This document shows positions 9,562-18,401 of a DNA stretch of 41,002 bases, piece by piece. Position 1 is the stretch's first letter. The number at the start of each line of letters is the position of its first letter. A program made the position numbers and the translations under genes. Under the pieces are notes generated by a model. The model was not told the DNA's origin. It searched no databases and saw nothing but the letters and a program-made list of their open reading frames with translations. The DNA comes from Acidimicrobiales bacterium (GTDB lineage Bacteria > Actinomycetota > Acidimicrobiia > Acidimicrobiales > RAAP-2), in the NCBI GenBank assembly GCA_017883045.1, contig JADGOJ010000012.1, positions 1-41,002 of the forward strand, written 5' to 3'.

Positions 9562-10640
9562 TTATAGGTGGCGATGGCGCCGCTCGTCAGCGCCCCCGCG
9601 GCGCTGACGTCCGCGGTGGCGGGTGTCGCCGGGGCGAACACCGACGGACCCGTCGAACCGAGACCCCATCGGCCGAAGGCGGGGTCGACGGCGATGGCCG
9701 CCTGGTACAGGATGTCCTGCTTGACGGTGTTGGCCGAGCTCGCGTTCGCGTTGCGCACGTCGGCGAGCACGGCGAGAGCGGCGTACTTGAACGGTGTCGT
9801 GGTGCGCTTCGTCGGGGCGACGAAGAGCGCGTACGTGCCCCCGCTGTAATTGATGTACTGGGGCGTCGCGGGGAACGTGCCGAGCGGTGTCGAGGCGGTG
9901 TCCGAGCGCACCCCCGAGTAGGAGCTGTTCGACGGCGCGTAGCAGCCGTAGGCGCCTCCCTTGACGCGCGAGGCGTCGACCGAGAACTTCATGGCGAGGG
10001 TCGCGACCGAGGCGCCGGCCTTCTGGGCCTGGACGAAGGCGTTCACCAACGTGGGCGCCATCAGGGCGATGCTCGCGCAGATCGTGTCGTAGGAAGAGGT
10101 GTGCGAGTCGTAGTACGCCTTCAGCGCCTTTGGCGTCAGGGGAATCGTCGCGTTGAGCTTGCCGATGAGAAAGACTGACGCGGCCTGGGCCTCGATCTGC
10201 GCGGTGCGCATTTCTGCGGGCATCGCCGCGAGCGCCTGGGCGGCCGTGCCGGGGCAGGGCTGATTCGATGACGCCGCCTGGGTCAGCTCGCTCCCGAGCG
10301 ACGCCTGCGCTCGGGCCAACTCCGCCGGAGTGGGGTGGAACTTCAGGCGCTTCACGGCGTACTGATCGATGGCCAGGCCTTCGATCCGCAGGTTCGCCCA
10401 AGCCGACGCCCCGGTCGCGTTGATCGACGCCCCACCGGCGCCGGCGCCGAAGTTCGCCGCCGCGAGGGCGGTCACATAGCACGCGACGTTGGGCGTCGTG
10501 GCGATGGCGTTCAACTCGGCGCGAAAGGTCCCGTTCGAGATCGTCGCGGCATTGACCTTGATGCCCGAGGAGGTGTTCGAGAGGCCGTACAGCGTGGCGC
10601 CGAAGAGGGCGATGACTAACAGGGCAACGAGACGACGCAC
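9558..10640 (-). CDS. SurA/PrsA-like extracytoplasmic foldase (parvulin-type)
   Basis: A 360-residue exported protein with a hydrophobic N-terminal segment (LVALLVIALFGATLYGL, residues 4-20) and no lipobox. The layout resembles SurA-type chaperones: KVNAATISNGTFRAELNAI as an N-terminal chaperone helix, KFHPTPAELARAQ, LTPKALKAYYDSH, then a PPIC-like region with VNAFVQAQKAGASVATLAMK and FSVDASRVKGGAYGCY. The match to the parvulin core is weak, so isomerase activity is uncertain. A TAGCAT box 6 nt upstream of GTG 10640 indicates a leaderless transcript running into mazG. Three cysteines (VACYV, DTICAS, YGCYAP) may form disulfides. Confidence 0.65.
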   Translation of the reverse strand: MRRLVALLVIALFGATLYGLSNTSSGIKVNAATISNGTFRAELNAIATTPNVACYVTALAAANFGAGAGGASINATGASAWANLRIEGLAIDQYAVKRLKFHPTPAELARAQASLGSELTQAASSNQPCPGTAAQALAAMPAEMRTAQIEAQAASVFLIGKLNATIPLTPKALKAYYDSHTSSYDTICASIALMAPTLVNAFVQAQKAGASVATLAMKFSVDASRVKGGAYGCYAPSNSSYSGVRSDTASTPLGTFPATPQYINYSGGTYALFVAPTKRTTTPFKYAALAVLADVRNANASSANTVKQDILYQAAIAVDPAFGRWGLGSTGPSVFAPATPATADVSAAGALTSGAIATYK

Positions 10641-10646
10641 CTGTCC

Positions 10647-10652
10647 ATGCTA
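10647..10652 (-). promoter_or_regulatory. -10 box TAGCAT of the SurA-like gene (leaderless)
   Basis: On the minus strand TAGCAT is followed by 6 nt (GGACAG) and GTG 10640. It separates a foldase-mazG transcript from mfd, whose stop is only 5 nt upstream of the box. Confidence 0.55.
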
Positions 10653-10657
10653 CTGAA

Positions 10658-13600
10658 TCACGAATCGACCTTGGCCGGGACCGCGAGGAGTTCGCGCAGC
10701 AGGCCCAGCAACGCGCTGGGCGCGGCCTCGTCGGGCGTGACCTCGAGGCGCAGGTCCTTGCTGGTCTCGTCGTAGGCGCGCGAGCCGTACGTGCGTCGCA
10801 GGCGAATCTGCTGGCTGAGCGAGAGCTCGAGCGGCCCCATCTTCACCACGGGCTTCGACCGGATGCCGACGCGCGCGGGCATCACCACCACCGACCCGAC
10901 GCCGGCCTCGATGCAGGCGAGGCGCAATTCGCTCAGTTCGAGCAGGCCGAGCGCCGGGCGCGGCAGCGGGCCGTAGCGGTCGAGCCACTCGTCTCGCAGG
11001 TCATCGAGTTCGTCTTTCGTGGTGACGCCCGCGAGGCGCCGGTACGCCTCGAGGCGGGCGTCGTCGGCCTGGACGTACTCTTTGGGCAGGTGCGCCTCGC
11101 CCGGCACGTCGAGGTTGACCTGTACGACCTCGGGAACGACGAAGCCCTTCGCGTCGGCGACCGCCTCGGCGACGAGTTGCACGTAGAGGTCGTAGCCGAC
11201 CGCCGCCACCGGGCCCGACTGGTCGTGGCCGAGCAGGTTGCCCGCGCCGCGGATCTCCAGGTCGCGCATGGCGATCTTGAAGCCGCTGCCGAGGGCGGTG
11301 TTGTCACCAATGGTGCGCAGCCGCTCGAAGGCCGTCTCGGAGAGCACCTGGTCTGCGGGGTGGAAGAGGTAGGCGTAGGCCCGCTGGCCGCTTCGACCCA
11401 CCCGCCCGCGCAGCTGGTGCAACTGGCCCAGCCCCAACCGCTCAGCGCGGTCGACGATCAGGGTGTTCACCGACGGCAGGTCGATCCCGGACTCCACGAT
11501 CGTCGTGCAGACCAGCAGGTCGAACCGACGCTCCCAGAAATCGATCATCACCCGCTCGAGCGTGCCCTCGTCCATCTGACCGTGGGCGACGGCGATTCGG
11601 GCGTCGGGCACGAGCTGGCCGATGCGCCGGGCGACCTGGTCGATGTCCGAGACCCGGTTGTGCACGAAGAAGACCTGACCCTCGCGCAGCAGCTCCCGGC
11701 GGACCGCTTCGACGACCGCCGCCTCGTTGTACTCGCCCACGTGGGTCAGGATCGGTCGGCGGTCGGCCGGCGGCGTCGTGATCATCGACAGGTCGCGGAT
11801 GCCCACGAACGCCATCTCGAGCGTGCGCGGGATCGGACTGGCGCTCAGCGTCAACACGTCCACGCCGATCGATCGCGACTTGATCGCCTCCTTGTGCGTC
11901 ACGCCGAAGCGCTGCTCCTCGTCGACCACCAGCAGCCCCAGATCCTTGAAGACCACGTTCTCCGACAGCAGCCGGTGGGTGCCGATGACGACGTCGATGT
12001 TACCCTCCTTCAACCCCTGCAGGGTCCGGCTGGCCTCAGCGTCGTCGACGAAGCGGCTCAGCAGGGCGACCTTCACCGGAAAGCCCGCGAAGCGCTCGGA
12101 GACGGTGGCGAAGTGCTGGCTCGCGAGCAGCGTCGTGGGCACCAGGAACGCGACCTGCTTGTTGTCCTGGACGGCCTTGAACGCCGCGCGGACCGCGACC
12201 TCGGTCTTGCCGAAGCCGACGTCGGCGCAGATCAGCCGGTCCATCGGGCGCGACCTCTCCATGTCGGCCTTCACGTCCTCGATCGCTTGGGCCTGGTCGG
12301 CGGTCAGGGTGTAGGGGAACAGGTCCTCCATCTCGCGCTGCCACGGCGTGTCGGGCCCGAAGGCGTGGCCGACCGCGACGTTGCGCTGGCGGTAGAGCTC
12401 GACGAGCTCTTGGGCGACGAGGAAGGCCGCCGCGCGGGCCTTGGCCCGGGTCTTCTGCCACTCGGCCCCGCCCATGCGCGACAGCGCCGGCGCGTCGCCT
12501 CCCGAGTAGGGCGTCAACGCGTCGATCTGTTCGGTGGGCCAATAACTGCGTCCGTCCTTGAACTCGAGGATCAGGTAGTCGCGGGTGGTGCCGTTGATCG
12601 CCCTCGTCGTGGTGCCAGAGAACTTCGCCACGCCGTGCTGGCGGTGCACGACGTAGCTGCCGATGGTGAGGTCGTCGAAGAAGCCGTCAACGTTGCGCGT
12701 GCGCGTGCGCGCCGCCCGGTGCACCGAACGGCGCCCGGTGAGGTCGCTCTCGCTCCACACGACGATCTGGGGGTCGTCGAGGCTGAAGCCCGACGGCAGC
12801 GAACTCTCGAGCACGCTGATGCGAACGTCGAGCACCTTGCTCGGATCGGTCGTGACCTCGAGGCCCTCGGCGCGCAACTGCTCGGCCATGCGCTCGACCG
12901 CCGCGGCGTTGGACGTCAAGACGACGCCGCGGCGCCGCGTCGACCACTGGCGCACATGACTGGCGATGCGCGCCGCGTCACCTTGGACCACGGGGGGCGA
13001 GCTCAGGTTGAGCGATCCGTGCAGGCCGGCGGCGCTCGCATCGAGCGCCACGTCGACTCGGAGGTCGAGGACCTCGGACCACGCCGCGTGCAGGAGCGGG
13101 ACCTCGGTCGTCGCCTGCCACGTCGCCGCGACCGCGTTGGTCAGCTCACGCTCCTCGTCGAGCAACTCCTCGAGGCGACGGCGCACGCGGTCGGGCTCGA
13201 CGACCACGCACGTGACGTCGCCGAGTTCGTCGAGCAGCGTCCGAGGCGACTGGACGAAGAGCGCCATCCAGCCCTCCATCCCGTCGAAGAGCTGGCCCGT
13301 GGCGAGCCGATCGAAGGTGGCCCGGCCCCAGGGCGACGCGGTGACCATCGACTCGGCGCGCTGGCGCGTCGCCGAGTCGGGCAGCCACTCACGTGCCGGG
13401 GCGATGATCGCCTCGACGAGGTCGTGCAGCGAACGTTGATTGGCGATGTCGAACGCCGTCAGCCGGTCGATCTCGTCGCCGAAGAAGTCGAGGCGCACCG
13501 GCTCGTTGCCCTGGGCCGGCCAGACGTCGACGATCCCCCCGCGCACCGCGAACTCGGCGCGGTGCTCGACCAGGCTCTCGCGCCGGTAGCCGAAGGAGAC

Positions 13601-14056
13601 GAGCGACGAGATGAAGGCGTCGCGGTCGAGTTCGCCGCCTCGTCGCACCAGGAGCGGTGCTCTAACGGCCTCGGGCGCCAGCAACTGGGCGATGGAACGC
13701 GCCGAGGCGACCACCACCCGTGGGCGCGTCGCGTGCTGGAGACGCCAGCGCAGCAGCGACCGGGTCGCCATGACCTGCACGTCGGGACTGACGCGCTCGA
13801 GCGGATGGGTGTCCCAGCCGGGCCACAGCGCCACCTCGTCGCCTTCGCCGAGCAACGCCGCCACCGCGTCACGCAGTTGCTCGGCCTCGGTCGAGGTGGC
13901 GGTGACCGCGACGACGAAGGGGGCCTCGAGCGCGTAGGAGGCCACCGCGAGGGGCGTCGCGAAGCCGCTCGGGGCGAACGATCCCGCGGCGTTGGCGTCG
14001 CGCACCGACGGTGCGGCCAGCTCAAGAACCCGGCGCAGCCCCGTGGGCTCAGTCAC
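10658..14056 (-). CDS. mfd: Transcription-repair coupling factor Mfd
   Basis: This ATP-driven translocase pushes stalled RNA polymerase off DNA and recruits UvrAB. It is full length at 1132 residues. An N-terminal UvrB-like module (LWPGWDTHPLERVSPDVQ, FAVRGGIVDVWP) is followed by the RNA-polymerase-interacting Tudor-like domain (IGSYVVHRQHGVAKFSG). Next comes the RecG-like motor with Walker A ICADVGFGKTEVA, the DEEQ box in VVDEEQRFGV, and motifs TLSASPIPRTLEMA and GRVGRSGQRAYAYL. The C-terminal TRCF domain ends the protein. GTG 14056 overlaps the pth stop by 8 nt, so the pth-mfd pair is translationally coupled. Confidence 0.97.
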   Translation of the reverse strand: MTEPTGLRRVLELAAPSVRDANAAGSFAPSGFATPLAVASYALEAPFVVAVTATSTEAEQLRDAVAALLGEGDEVALWPGWDTHPLERVSPDVQVMATRSLLRWRLQHATRPRVVVASARSIAQLLAPEAVRAPLLVRRGGELDRDAFISSLVSFGYRRESLVEHRAEFAVRGGIVDVWPAQGNEPVRLDFFGDEIDRLTAFDIANQRSLHDLVEAIIAPAREWLPDSATRQRAESMVTASPWGRATFDRLATGQLFDGMEGWMALFVQSPRTLLDELGDVTCVVVEPDRVRRRLEELLDEERELTNAVAATWQATTEVPLLHAAWSEVLDLRVDVALDASAAGLHGSLNLSSPPVVQGDAARIASHVRQWSTRRRGVVLTSNAAAVERMAEQLRAEGLEVTTDPSKVLDVRISVLESSLPSGFSLDDPQIVVWSESDLTGRRSVHRAARTRTRNVDGFFDDLTIGSYVVHRQHGVAKFSGTTTRAINGTTRDYLILEFKDGRSYWPTEQIDALTPYSGGDAPALSRMGGAEWQKTRAKARAAAFLVAQELVELYRQRNVAVGHAFGPDTPWQREMEDLFPYTLTADQAQAIEDVKADMERSRPMDRLICADVGFGKTEVAVRAAFKAVQDNKQVAFLVPTTLLASQHFATVSERFAGFPVKVALLSRFVDDAEASRTLQGLKEGNIDVVIGTHRLLSENVVFKDLGLLVVDEEQRFGVTHKEAIKSRSIGVDVLTLSASPIPRTLEMAFVGIRDLSMITTPPADRRPILTHVGEYNEAAVVEAVRRELLREGQVFFVHNRVSDIDQVARRIGQLVPDARIAVAHGQMDEGTLERVMIDFWERRFDLLVCTTIVESGIDLPSVNTLIVDRAERLGLGQLHQLRGRVGRSGQRAYAYLFHPADQVLSETAFERLRTIGDNTALGSGFKIAMRDLEIRGAGNLLGHDQSGPVAAVGYDLYVQLVAEAVADAKGFVVPEVVQVNLDVPGEAHLPKEYVQADDARLEAYRRLAGVTTKDELDDLRDEWLDRYGPLPRPALGLLELSELRLACIEAGVGSVVVMPARVGIRSKPVVKMGPLELSLSQQIRLRRTYGSRAYDETSKDLRLEVTPDEAAPSALLGLLRELLAVPAKVDS

Positions 14057-14672
14057 GGGCGCCGTTCACCCTTCGCTGGGCGTCGTCGAAGTCGTAGTCC
14101 AACAGGATCTCCAGGGCGTCCGCGGCCGCGGCGACCAAGTTCGCCAGAGCGGTCTTGCGTGCGCCAGTCGGACGCTGCAGCACGTAGTCGGCTCCCTGCT
14201 CCTTCGTCGGTGGCTTGCCGATGCCGATGCGAAGCCGCGAGAACTCCTGGGTGCCCAGGGCCGACGCGATGGACCTGAGCCCGTTGTGGCCGGCGAGGCC
14301 GCCGCCCAATTTGAACTGCAGGCGACCCGGTTCGAGGTCGAGCTCGTCGTGGGCGATCACCAGGTGGGTGAGATCCCCGAGTGACGTGCGGCGCAGCAGC
14401 GGCGGAATGGCGGCGCCCGACTCGTTCATGAAGGTGATGGGCACCGCCAGGGTCACGAGCCCGCGAGGGGTGGGGATCGAGCCGCTGAGGGCGCGTTGAC
14501 GGCTCTCGAGGCTCAGGCGGACGCCACGGCGTTGGGCCACCAGGCGAACGGCGTCGCCGCCCACGTTGTGGCGCGATCCCTCATACTCGGCACCGGGATT
14601 GGCCAGGCCGACGATGACGAGGGCGCTCGCGCTCCCGCGTCGATCGGCGTTGCGAAAGCGCCGAAGCGCCAC
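14049..14672 (-). CDS. pth: Peptidyl-tRNA hydrolase
   Basis: Frees tRNA from prematurely released peptidyl-tRNA in the cytosol. The catalytic set is visible: His35 in SRHNVG, Asn83 in TFMNESG, Asp109 in IAHDELDLEPG and Asn130 in GGLAGHNGLRS. The usual VGLGNPG start motif is here VGLANPG. The 207-residue product carries an extra basic stretch of about 16 residues before that motif when the GTG at 14672 is used. No ATG/GTG sits close to the conserved start, so the extension may be real. The spacing to rplY is 6 nt. The rplY-pth-mfd order is the usual one in actinobacteria. Confidence 0.94.
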   Translation of the reverse strand: MALRRFRNADRRGSASALVIVGLANPGAEYEGSRHNVGGDAVRLVAQRRGVRLSLESRQRALSGSIPTPRGLVTLAVPITFMNESGAAIPPLLRRTSLGDLTHLVIAHDELDLEPGRLQFKLGGGLAGHNGLRSIASALGTQEFSRLRIGIGKPPTKEQGADYVLQRPTGARKTALANLVAAAADALEILLDYDFDDAQRRVNGARD

Positions 14673-14678
14673 GACGAA

Positions 14679-15278
14679 CTATTCGCCAGCTTCGGGCGCA
14701 GCCGTCGTCTTTACGGCGGCGGTGCGACCGGGGCGCGAAGTCACGACCGACACGGTCGGGTCGCCGGCGGGCACGACGCCCTTGGGCAGCACGAGCTCCT
14801 CGACGCGGATCGTGCCACCGACCTTCAACTCGGTGATGTCGACGTCGATGTGGGTGGGGATCTGGTCGGGGCGGGTGCGCACCTCGATGCTGAACATCTG
14901 CTGGTCGACCTCCCAGTCGGCGTGGCGCACTTCGACCGCGTCGCCGATGATGTGCAGGGGTACCTCGGCCACCACGGGCTCGTTGGGGTCCACGACCTGG
15001 AAGTCGATGTGCGCGACCGTGCCGCGCACGGGGTGGCGCTGGATCTCACGGGCCATGACCAGGAACTTCTGGCCGTCGGCGTCGAGCTCGATCAGCGAGT
15101 TGAGTCCCTGCTCGCCCGAGACCGCCGTGCGGAACGACTTGGCGTCGACCGCGATCGGCAGCGGGGTGACGCCCTCGCCGTAGACGACGGCCGGAATCGA
15201 GCCGGACAGACGCAGGCGGCGCGAGTTGCTCGAACCCTTGTCCCGACTGGTGGACGCGTTCAAAGTGGCGTGTGACAT
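14679..15278 (-). CDS. rplY: 50S ribosomal protein bL25, CTC (long) form
   Basis: Binds 5S rRNA in the large subunit. The start is ATG 15278, preceded by a clear AAGAGGAG ribosome binding site, giving 199 residues. The N-terminal L25 domain has SRRLRLSGSIPAVVYGEG, VMAREIQRHPVRGTVAHIDF and QVVDPNEPVVAEVPLHIIGD. The C-terminal extra beta-domain of the TL5/CTC type follows (THIDVDITELKVGGTIRVEE, VVPAGDPTVSVVTS), ending in an Ala/Thr/Glu-rich tail. The open frame extends 11 codons further upstream, but nothing supports translation there. Confidence 0.95.
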   Translation of the reverse strand: MSHATLNASTSRDKGSSNSRRLRLSGSIPAVVYGEGVTPLPIAVDAKSFRTAVSGEQGLNSLIELDADGQKFLVMAREIQRHPVRGTVAHIDFQVVDPNEPVVAEVPLHIIGDAVEVRHADWEVDQQMFSIEVRTRPDQIPTHIDVDITELKVGGTIRVEELVLPKGVVPAGDPTVSVVTSRPGRTAAVKTTAAPEAGE

Positions 15279-15339
15279 GGATACTCCTCTTGCGAATGGC
15301 CGGGGCCCCAAAGTGGACCGCGCACAGGAGAGAAAGTCT

Positions 15340-15370
15340 AGCCCGCCTGGGGTGTGGACCCCCTCGGGCT
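15340..15370 (-). terminator. Hairpin overlapping the prs stop codon
   Basis: On the minus strand AGCCCG pairs with CGGGCT (15365-15370 with 15340-15345), with an inner G-run/C-run stem and a TCCACA loop. The element begins inside the prs stop codon and is followed by ACTTTCTCTC. It probably ends or attenuates the prs transcript. rplY has its own ribosome binding site in the same 90-nt gap. Confidence 0.55.
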
Positions 15371-16343
15371 AGAGCAGGTTCTCGCCTCCGAAGATATCCG
15401 AGACCGAAGAGTCCTCAAAAATCGCGGAAATGGCGGTGGCCACGATCGACGCGATCGAGAGCACCTCGAGCTTCTCGAAGCGGCGCTCTGGTCCCAGGGG
15501 CAGGGTGTCGGTGACGATCACGCGACTGACCGGGGCGTTGAAGAGCCGGTCGACGGCCGGCGGGGAGAAGACCGCGTGGGTCGCCATCACCCAGATCTCC
15601 TCGGCCCCGTTGGCCTTCAACAGGTCACAGGCCGCGACGATGGTGCCGGCGGTATCGATCATGTCGTCGATCAGGACGCAGTGACGGCCCTGGACGTCAC
15701 CGACGATATGGCGGGCCTCGGAGACGTTGGCGGTGCCGTGGGGACGGGTCTTGTGCACCAGCGCCAGGTCGCATCCCAGGTGCTGGGCGTAGCGTTCGGC
15801 GACCTTGACCCGGCCGGCGTCGGGGGCGACCACCACCAACTCGTGGGGGTTGGTGTGGGCCTTCAAGTACTCCTCGAGCACCGGCGCGGCCACCAGATGG
15901 TCCACCGGGATGTTGAAGAAGCCCTGGATCTGACCGGAGTGGAAGTCGACCGACAGCACGCGGTTCGCCCCGGCGGTCTGGAGCATGTCGGCGATCAGCT
16001 TCGCGGTGATCGGCTCGCGACCGGCGGACTTGCGGTCCTGGCGGGCGTAGCCGTAGTTCGGGATGACCGCCGTGATGCTCTTGGCCGACGCGCGCTTGGC
16101 GGCGTCGATCATGATGAGCTGCTCCATCACCGCGTCGTTCACTGGTGAGGAGTGCGTCTGGACGATGAACACGTGCGCGCCGCGGATCGATTCGTCGAAG
16201 CGGCAGTGGATCTCGCCGTTGGCGAACTCGCGAACGTTCGCCTCCGTGAGCTTGACGCCCAGCTTCTCGGCGATGTCCAGGGCGAGCGTGGGGTGGCAGC
16301 GGCCCGTGACGATGACGAGACGGCGCTTGGCGAGGGACTCCAC
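15369..16343 (-). CDS. prs: Ribose-phosphate pyrophosphokinase (PRPP synthetase)
   Basis: Makes PRPP from ribose-5-phosphate and ATP for nucleotide, His and Trp synthesis. The 324 residues are full length. Seen are FANGEIHCRFDESIRGAHVF (flexible-loop region), ATP-binding YARQDRKSAGREPITAKLIAD, SVDFHSGQIQGFFNIPVDHL (metal-binding His) and the PRPP loop VLIDDMIDTAGTIVAA. GTG 16343 is preceded by a TACGCT box at 6 nt, so this gene appears to have its own leaderless promoter in the 31-nt gap after the glmU-like gene. The glmU-prs-rplY-pth order is conserved in actinobacteria. Confidence 0.97.
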   Translation of the reverse strand: MESLAKRRLVIVTGRCHPTLALDIAEKLGVKLTEANVREFANGEIHCRFDESIRGAHVFIVQTHSSPVNDAVMEQLIMIDAAKRASAKSITAVIPNYGYARQDRKSAGREPITAKLIADMLQTAGANRVLSVDFHSGQIQGFFNIPVDHLVAAPVLEEYLKAHTNPHELVVVAPDAGRVKVAERYAQHLGCDLALVHKTRPHGTANVSEARHIVGDVQGRHCVLIDDMIDTAGTIVAACDLLKANGAEEIWVMATHAVFSPPAVDRLFNAPVSRVIVTDTLPLGPERRFEKLEVLSIASIVATAISAIFEDSSVSDIFGGENLL

Positions 16344-16349
16344 GGCGCC

Positions 16350-16355
16350 AGCGTA
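16350..16355 (-). promoter_or_regulatory. -10 box TACGCT of prs (leaderless)
   Basis: On the minus strand TACGCT is followed by 6 nt (GGCGCC) and the prs start GTG 16343. No ribosome binding site is seen. Confidence 0.55.
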
Positions 16356-16374
16356 CCCGTTGCGCCCAGCGTCC

Positions 16375-17466
16375 CTAGTGGGTCCGGTAGTGGAAGGGAG
16401 TCACGACCTCGCCCGAGGCGATCTCGGTGCCGGCTCCGAGCACGACGAACGAGGCGACGCGGGCCTCGGCGCCGATCCTTGCGCTGGTGGCTTCCACGGT
16501 GGCGACCTGGGCGTTCTCGCCGACGAACACGTCGCTCAAGACGGCGTTGGGGCCGATTCGTGCCCCGCGCTCGACAACGCAGCGCCCCTTCAACACGGTG
16601 CCCGGCAGCAGCGAGACCTCGGGGGCCAGCTCCACGTCGGCGTCGATGTAGGTGTTCTCGGGGCTCCACATGATCACCCCGCGATGCATCCACCGCTCGT
16701 TGATCCGCCCGCGCAGGACCGCCTCGGCCCGGGCCAGCTGGAGCAGGTCGTTCACGCCCGCGGCCTCGCTCGGGTCCTCGAGCACGAGCGACTGGGTGAC
16801 GTGGCCCGCCTCGTGCAACACCGCGATCAGGTCGGTCAGGTAGTACTCGTTCTGGACGTTCTGGCGACCGACGCGGCGAAGCGCGGGACCGAGCAGGCTG
16901 GCGCGCACCACCATAATCGCGGTGTTGATCTCCTTGATGAGCCGTTCGTCGGCCGTGGCGTCGCGCTCTTCGACGATTCGCGCGACCCTGCCGTTCTTGC
17001 CGTGCACGATCCGCCCGTAGCCCGAAGGGTCCTCGACGACCGCGGTCAGCACCGTCAGCGCCGCCTGGCTCTCGCGGTGCTGGCTGAGCAGGCGCGCCAC
17101 GGTGCTCGGCCGCAGCAGCGGCGTGTCACCGGGCAGGATCAAGACGTCGCCGTCGCTGTCGCCGAGCTCGTCGACGATCGTCGGCAACGCCACCGAGACC
17201 GCGTGCCCGGTGCCGAGCTGTTCGCTCTGCTCGACGAACGTGAGGTGCAGGTCGGCGCGCGCGCGCTCGGTCAGCGACTTCTCCACCCAGGTCGCGCCGT
17301 GGCCGACGACGACGACCGTCGCGCGCACGTCCTCCTGGGCCGCCGCGTCGAGCACGTAGAGCACCATCGGACGCCCGCACAGATGGTGCAGCGGCTTGGG
17401 GCGAGACGACCTCATCCGCGTGCCCTCGCCCGCGGCGAGCACGACGACACATGTGGGGCGACTCAC
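16375..17466 (-). CDS. glmU: GlmU-like UDP-GlcNAc pyrophosphorylase with shortened acetyltransferase domain
   Basis: The N-terminal half is a clear GlmU uridylyltransferase: VVVLAAGEGTRMRSSRPKPLH at the start, EQLGTGHAV, LPGDTPLLRP, GYGRIVHGKNGRVARIVEE and INTAIMVVRA. The left-handed beta-helix begins (YIDADVELAPEVSLLPGTVL) but the protein ends at about 363 residues with VVTPFHYRTH. Normal GlmU has about 450-490 residues. The acetyl-CoA domain residues (GNFVE-K, HLSYIGD, NYDG-K) are all missing. prs begins 31 nt later, so there is no room for the rest in another frame. UDP-GlcNAc pyrophosphorylase activity is expected; glucosamine-1-phosphate acetylation is not. The start is GTG 17466, with a TAGAGA box 7 nt before it. 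Confidence 0.85.
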   Translation of the reverse strand: MSRPTCVVVLAAGEGTRMRSSRPKPLHHLCGRPMVLYVLDAAAQEDVRATVVVVGHGATWVEKSLTERARADLHLTFVEQSEQLGTGHAVSVALPTIVDELGDSDGDVLILPGDTPLLRPSTVARLLSQHRESQAALTVLTAVVEDPSGYGRIVHGKNGRVARIVEERDATADERLIKEINTAIMVVRASLLGPALRRVGRQNVQNEYYLTDLIAVLHEAGHVTQSLVLEDPSEAAGVNDLLQLARAEAVLRGRINERWMHRGVIMWSPENTYIDADVELAPEVSLLPGTVLKGRCVVERGARIGPNAVLSDVFVGENAQVATVEATSARIGAEARVASFVVLGAGTEIASGEVVTPFHYRTH

Positions 17467-17491
17467 TCCACCATCTCTAGCAGGGGAGGCG

Positions 17492-17497
17492 TACCAT
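17492..17497 (+). promoter_or_regulatory. -10 box TACCAT of the alpha/beta hydrolase gene (leaderless)
   Basis: TACCAT is followed by 7 nt and GTG 17505. The divergent glmU-like gene starts only 38 bp away, so both promoters share this short gap. Confidence 0.55.
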
Positions 17498-17504
17498 TCC
17501 AAGC

Positions 17505-18398
17505 GTGGCCGACACTTCGTACGACGAGTTCTCGTACTTCCACGAGAACGTGAGCGAGTGGGATCTTCACGTCGCGGTCCCCACGGTGCGCAGGTTCTTC
17601 GTCTCGGTCGACGGCCTTCGCCAGCTCAGCGGGCTTCGCTGGGGTGACGACGAACCCGAAATGGCGTTGCTGCACGGTGGCGCGCAGAACGCCCACACCT
17701 TCGACACCGTCGCCCTGGCGCTGCAGCGACCGCTCGTCGCGCTCGACCTGCCCGGCCACGGACACTCCGACGCCTCGCCGTTTCCGGCGTCGGCGATCGC
17801 GAGCCACGCGCTCGATGTCGCGCGCGCCCTCGAGCAGCTCATCATCCCGCCTCGGCCGCTGGTCGGGATGTCGCTCGGAGGGCTCACGGCGCTCTTGGTC
17901 GCCCACGACCGCCCCGATCTCGTGTCCTCGCTCGTGCTGATTGACATCACCCCAGGCGTCAACGCCGACAAGGCCCGCCACATCACGGACTTCGTGAACG
18001 GACCCACGTCGTTCGAGGACTTCGACGCTCTGCTCGCGCGCACCATCGAGCACAACCCCACCCGTTCCGTCTCGTCGCTGCGCCGCGGCATCTTGCACAA
18101 TGCGCTGCAGCGCTCCGATGGCACGTGGGTGTGGCGCCACCAACAGCACGCACGATCCGAGCTGACCGCCCCCGACGCGGGCGACCTCTGGGTCAAGCTC
18201 TCCGAGTTGACGATGCCGGTCACGCTGCTGCGCGCGATGTCGGCCGGTTCAGTGGTCGACGACGCGGATGAGGCGGAGTTCCTCGCCCGACTCCCCCACG
18301 CCACGGTCGTGCACGTGCGCGACGCCGGGCACTCGATCCAGGGTGACCAGCCCCTCGAACTGGCGGCGCTCTTGAACCGATTCTGCTTCGAGAGCTAG
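17505..18398 (+). CDS. Alpha/beta hydrolase
   Basis: A 297-residue cytosolic hydrolase with the oxyanion-region ALLHGGAQNAHTFD, the segment VALDLPGHGHSDAS, the nucleophile elbow VGMSLGGLTAL (Ser of GxSxG near residue 124) and the catalytic His in VRDAGHSIQGDQP near the end. An acidic residue lies between them (SAGSVVDDADEAEF). It resembles esterase/C-C hydrolase-type members, but the substrate cannot be read from sequence. It stands alone, divergent from glmU and convergent with tRNA-Gln, whose 3' end is 3 nt past the stop. There is no signal peptide. Confidence 0.88.
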   Translation: MADTSYDEFSYFHENVSEWDLHVAVPTVRRFFVSVDGLRQLSGLRWGDDEPEMALLHGGAQNAHTFDTVALALQRPLVALDLPGHGHSDASPFPASAIASHALDVARALEQLIIPPRPLVGMSLGGLTALLVAHDRPDLVSSLVLIDITPGVNADKARHITDFVNGPTSFEDFDALLARTIEHNPTRSVSSLRRGILHNALQRSDGTWVWRHQQHARSELTAPDAGDLWVKLSELTMPVTLLRAMSAGSVVDDADEAEFLARLPHATVVHVRDAGHSIQGDQPLELAALLNRFCFES

Positions 18399-18401
18399 AG
18401 G

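Noticed and set aside
11090..14278. 1062-codon open frame antisense to mfd
   Set aside because: A shadow frame from high GC third positions. The product is Arg/His/Asp-rich with no domains, while mfd on the other strand is unmistakable.
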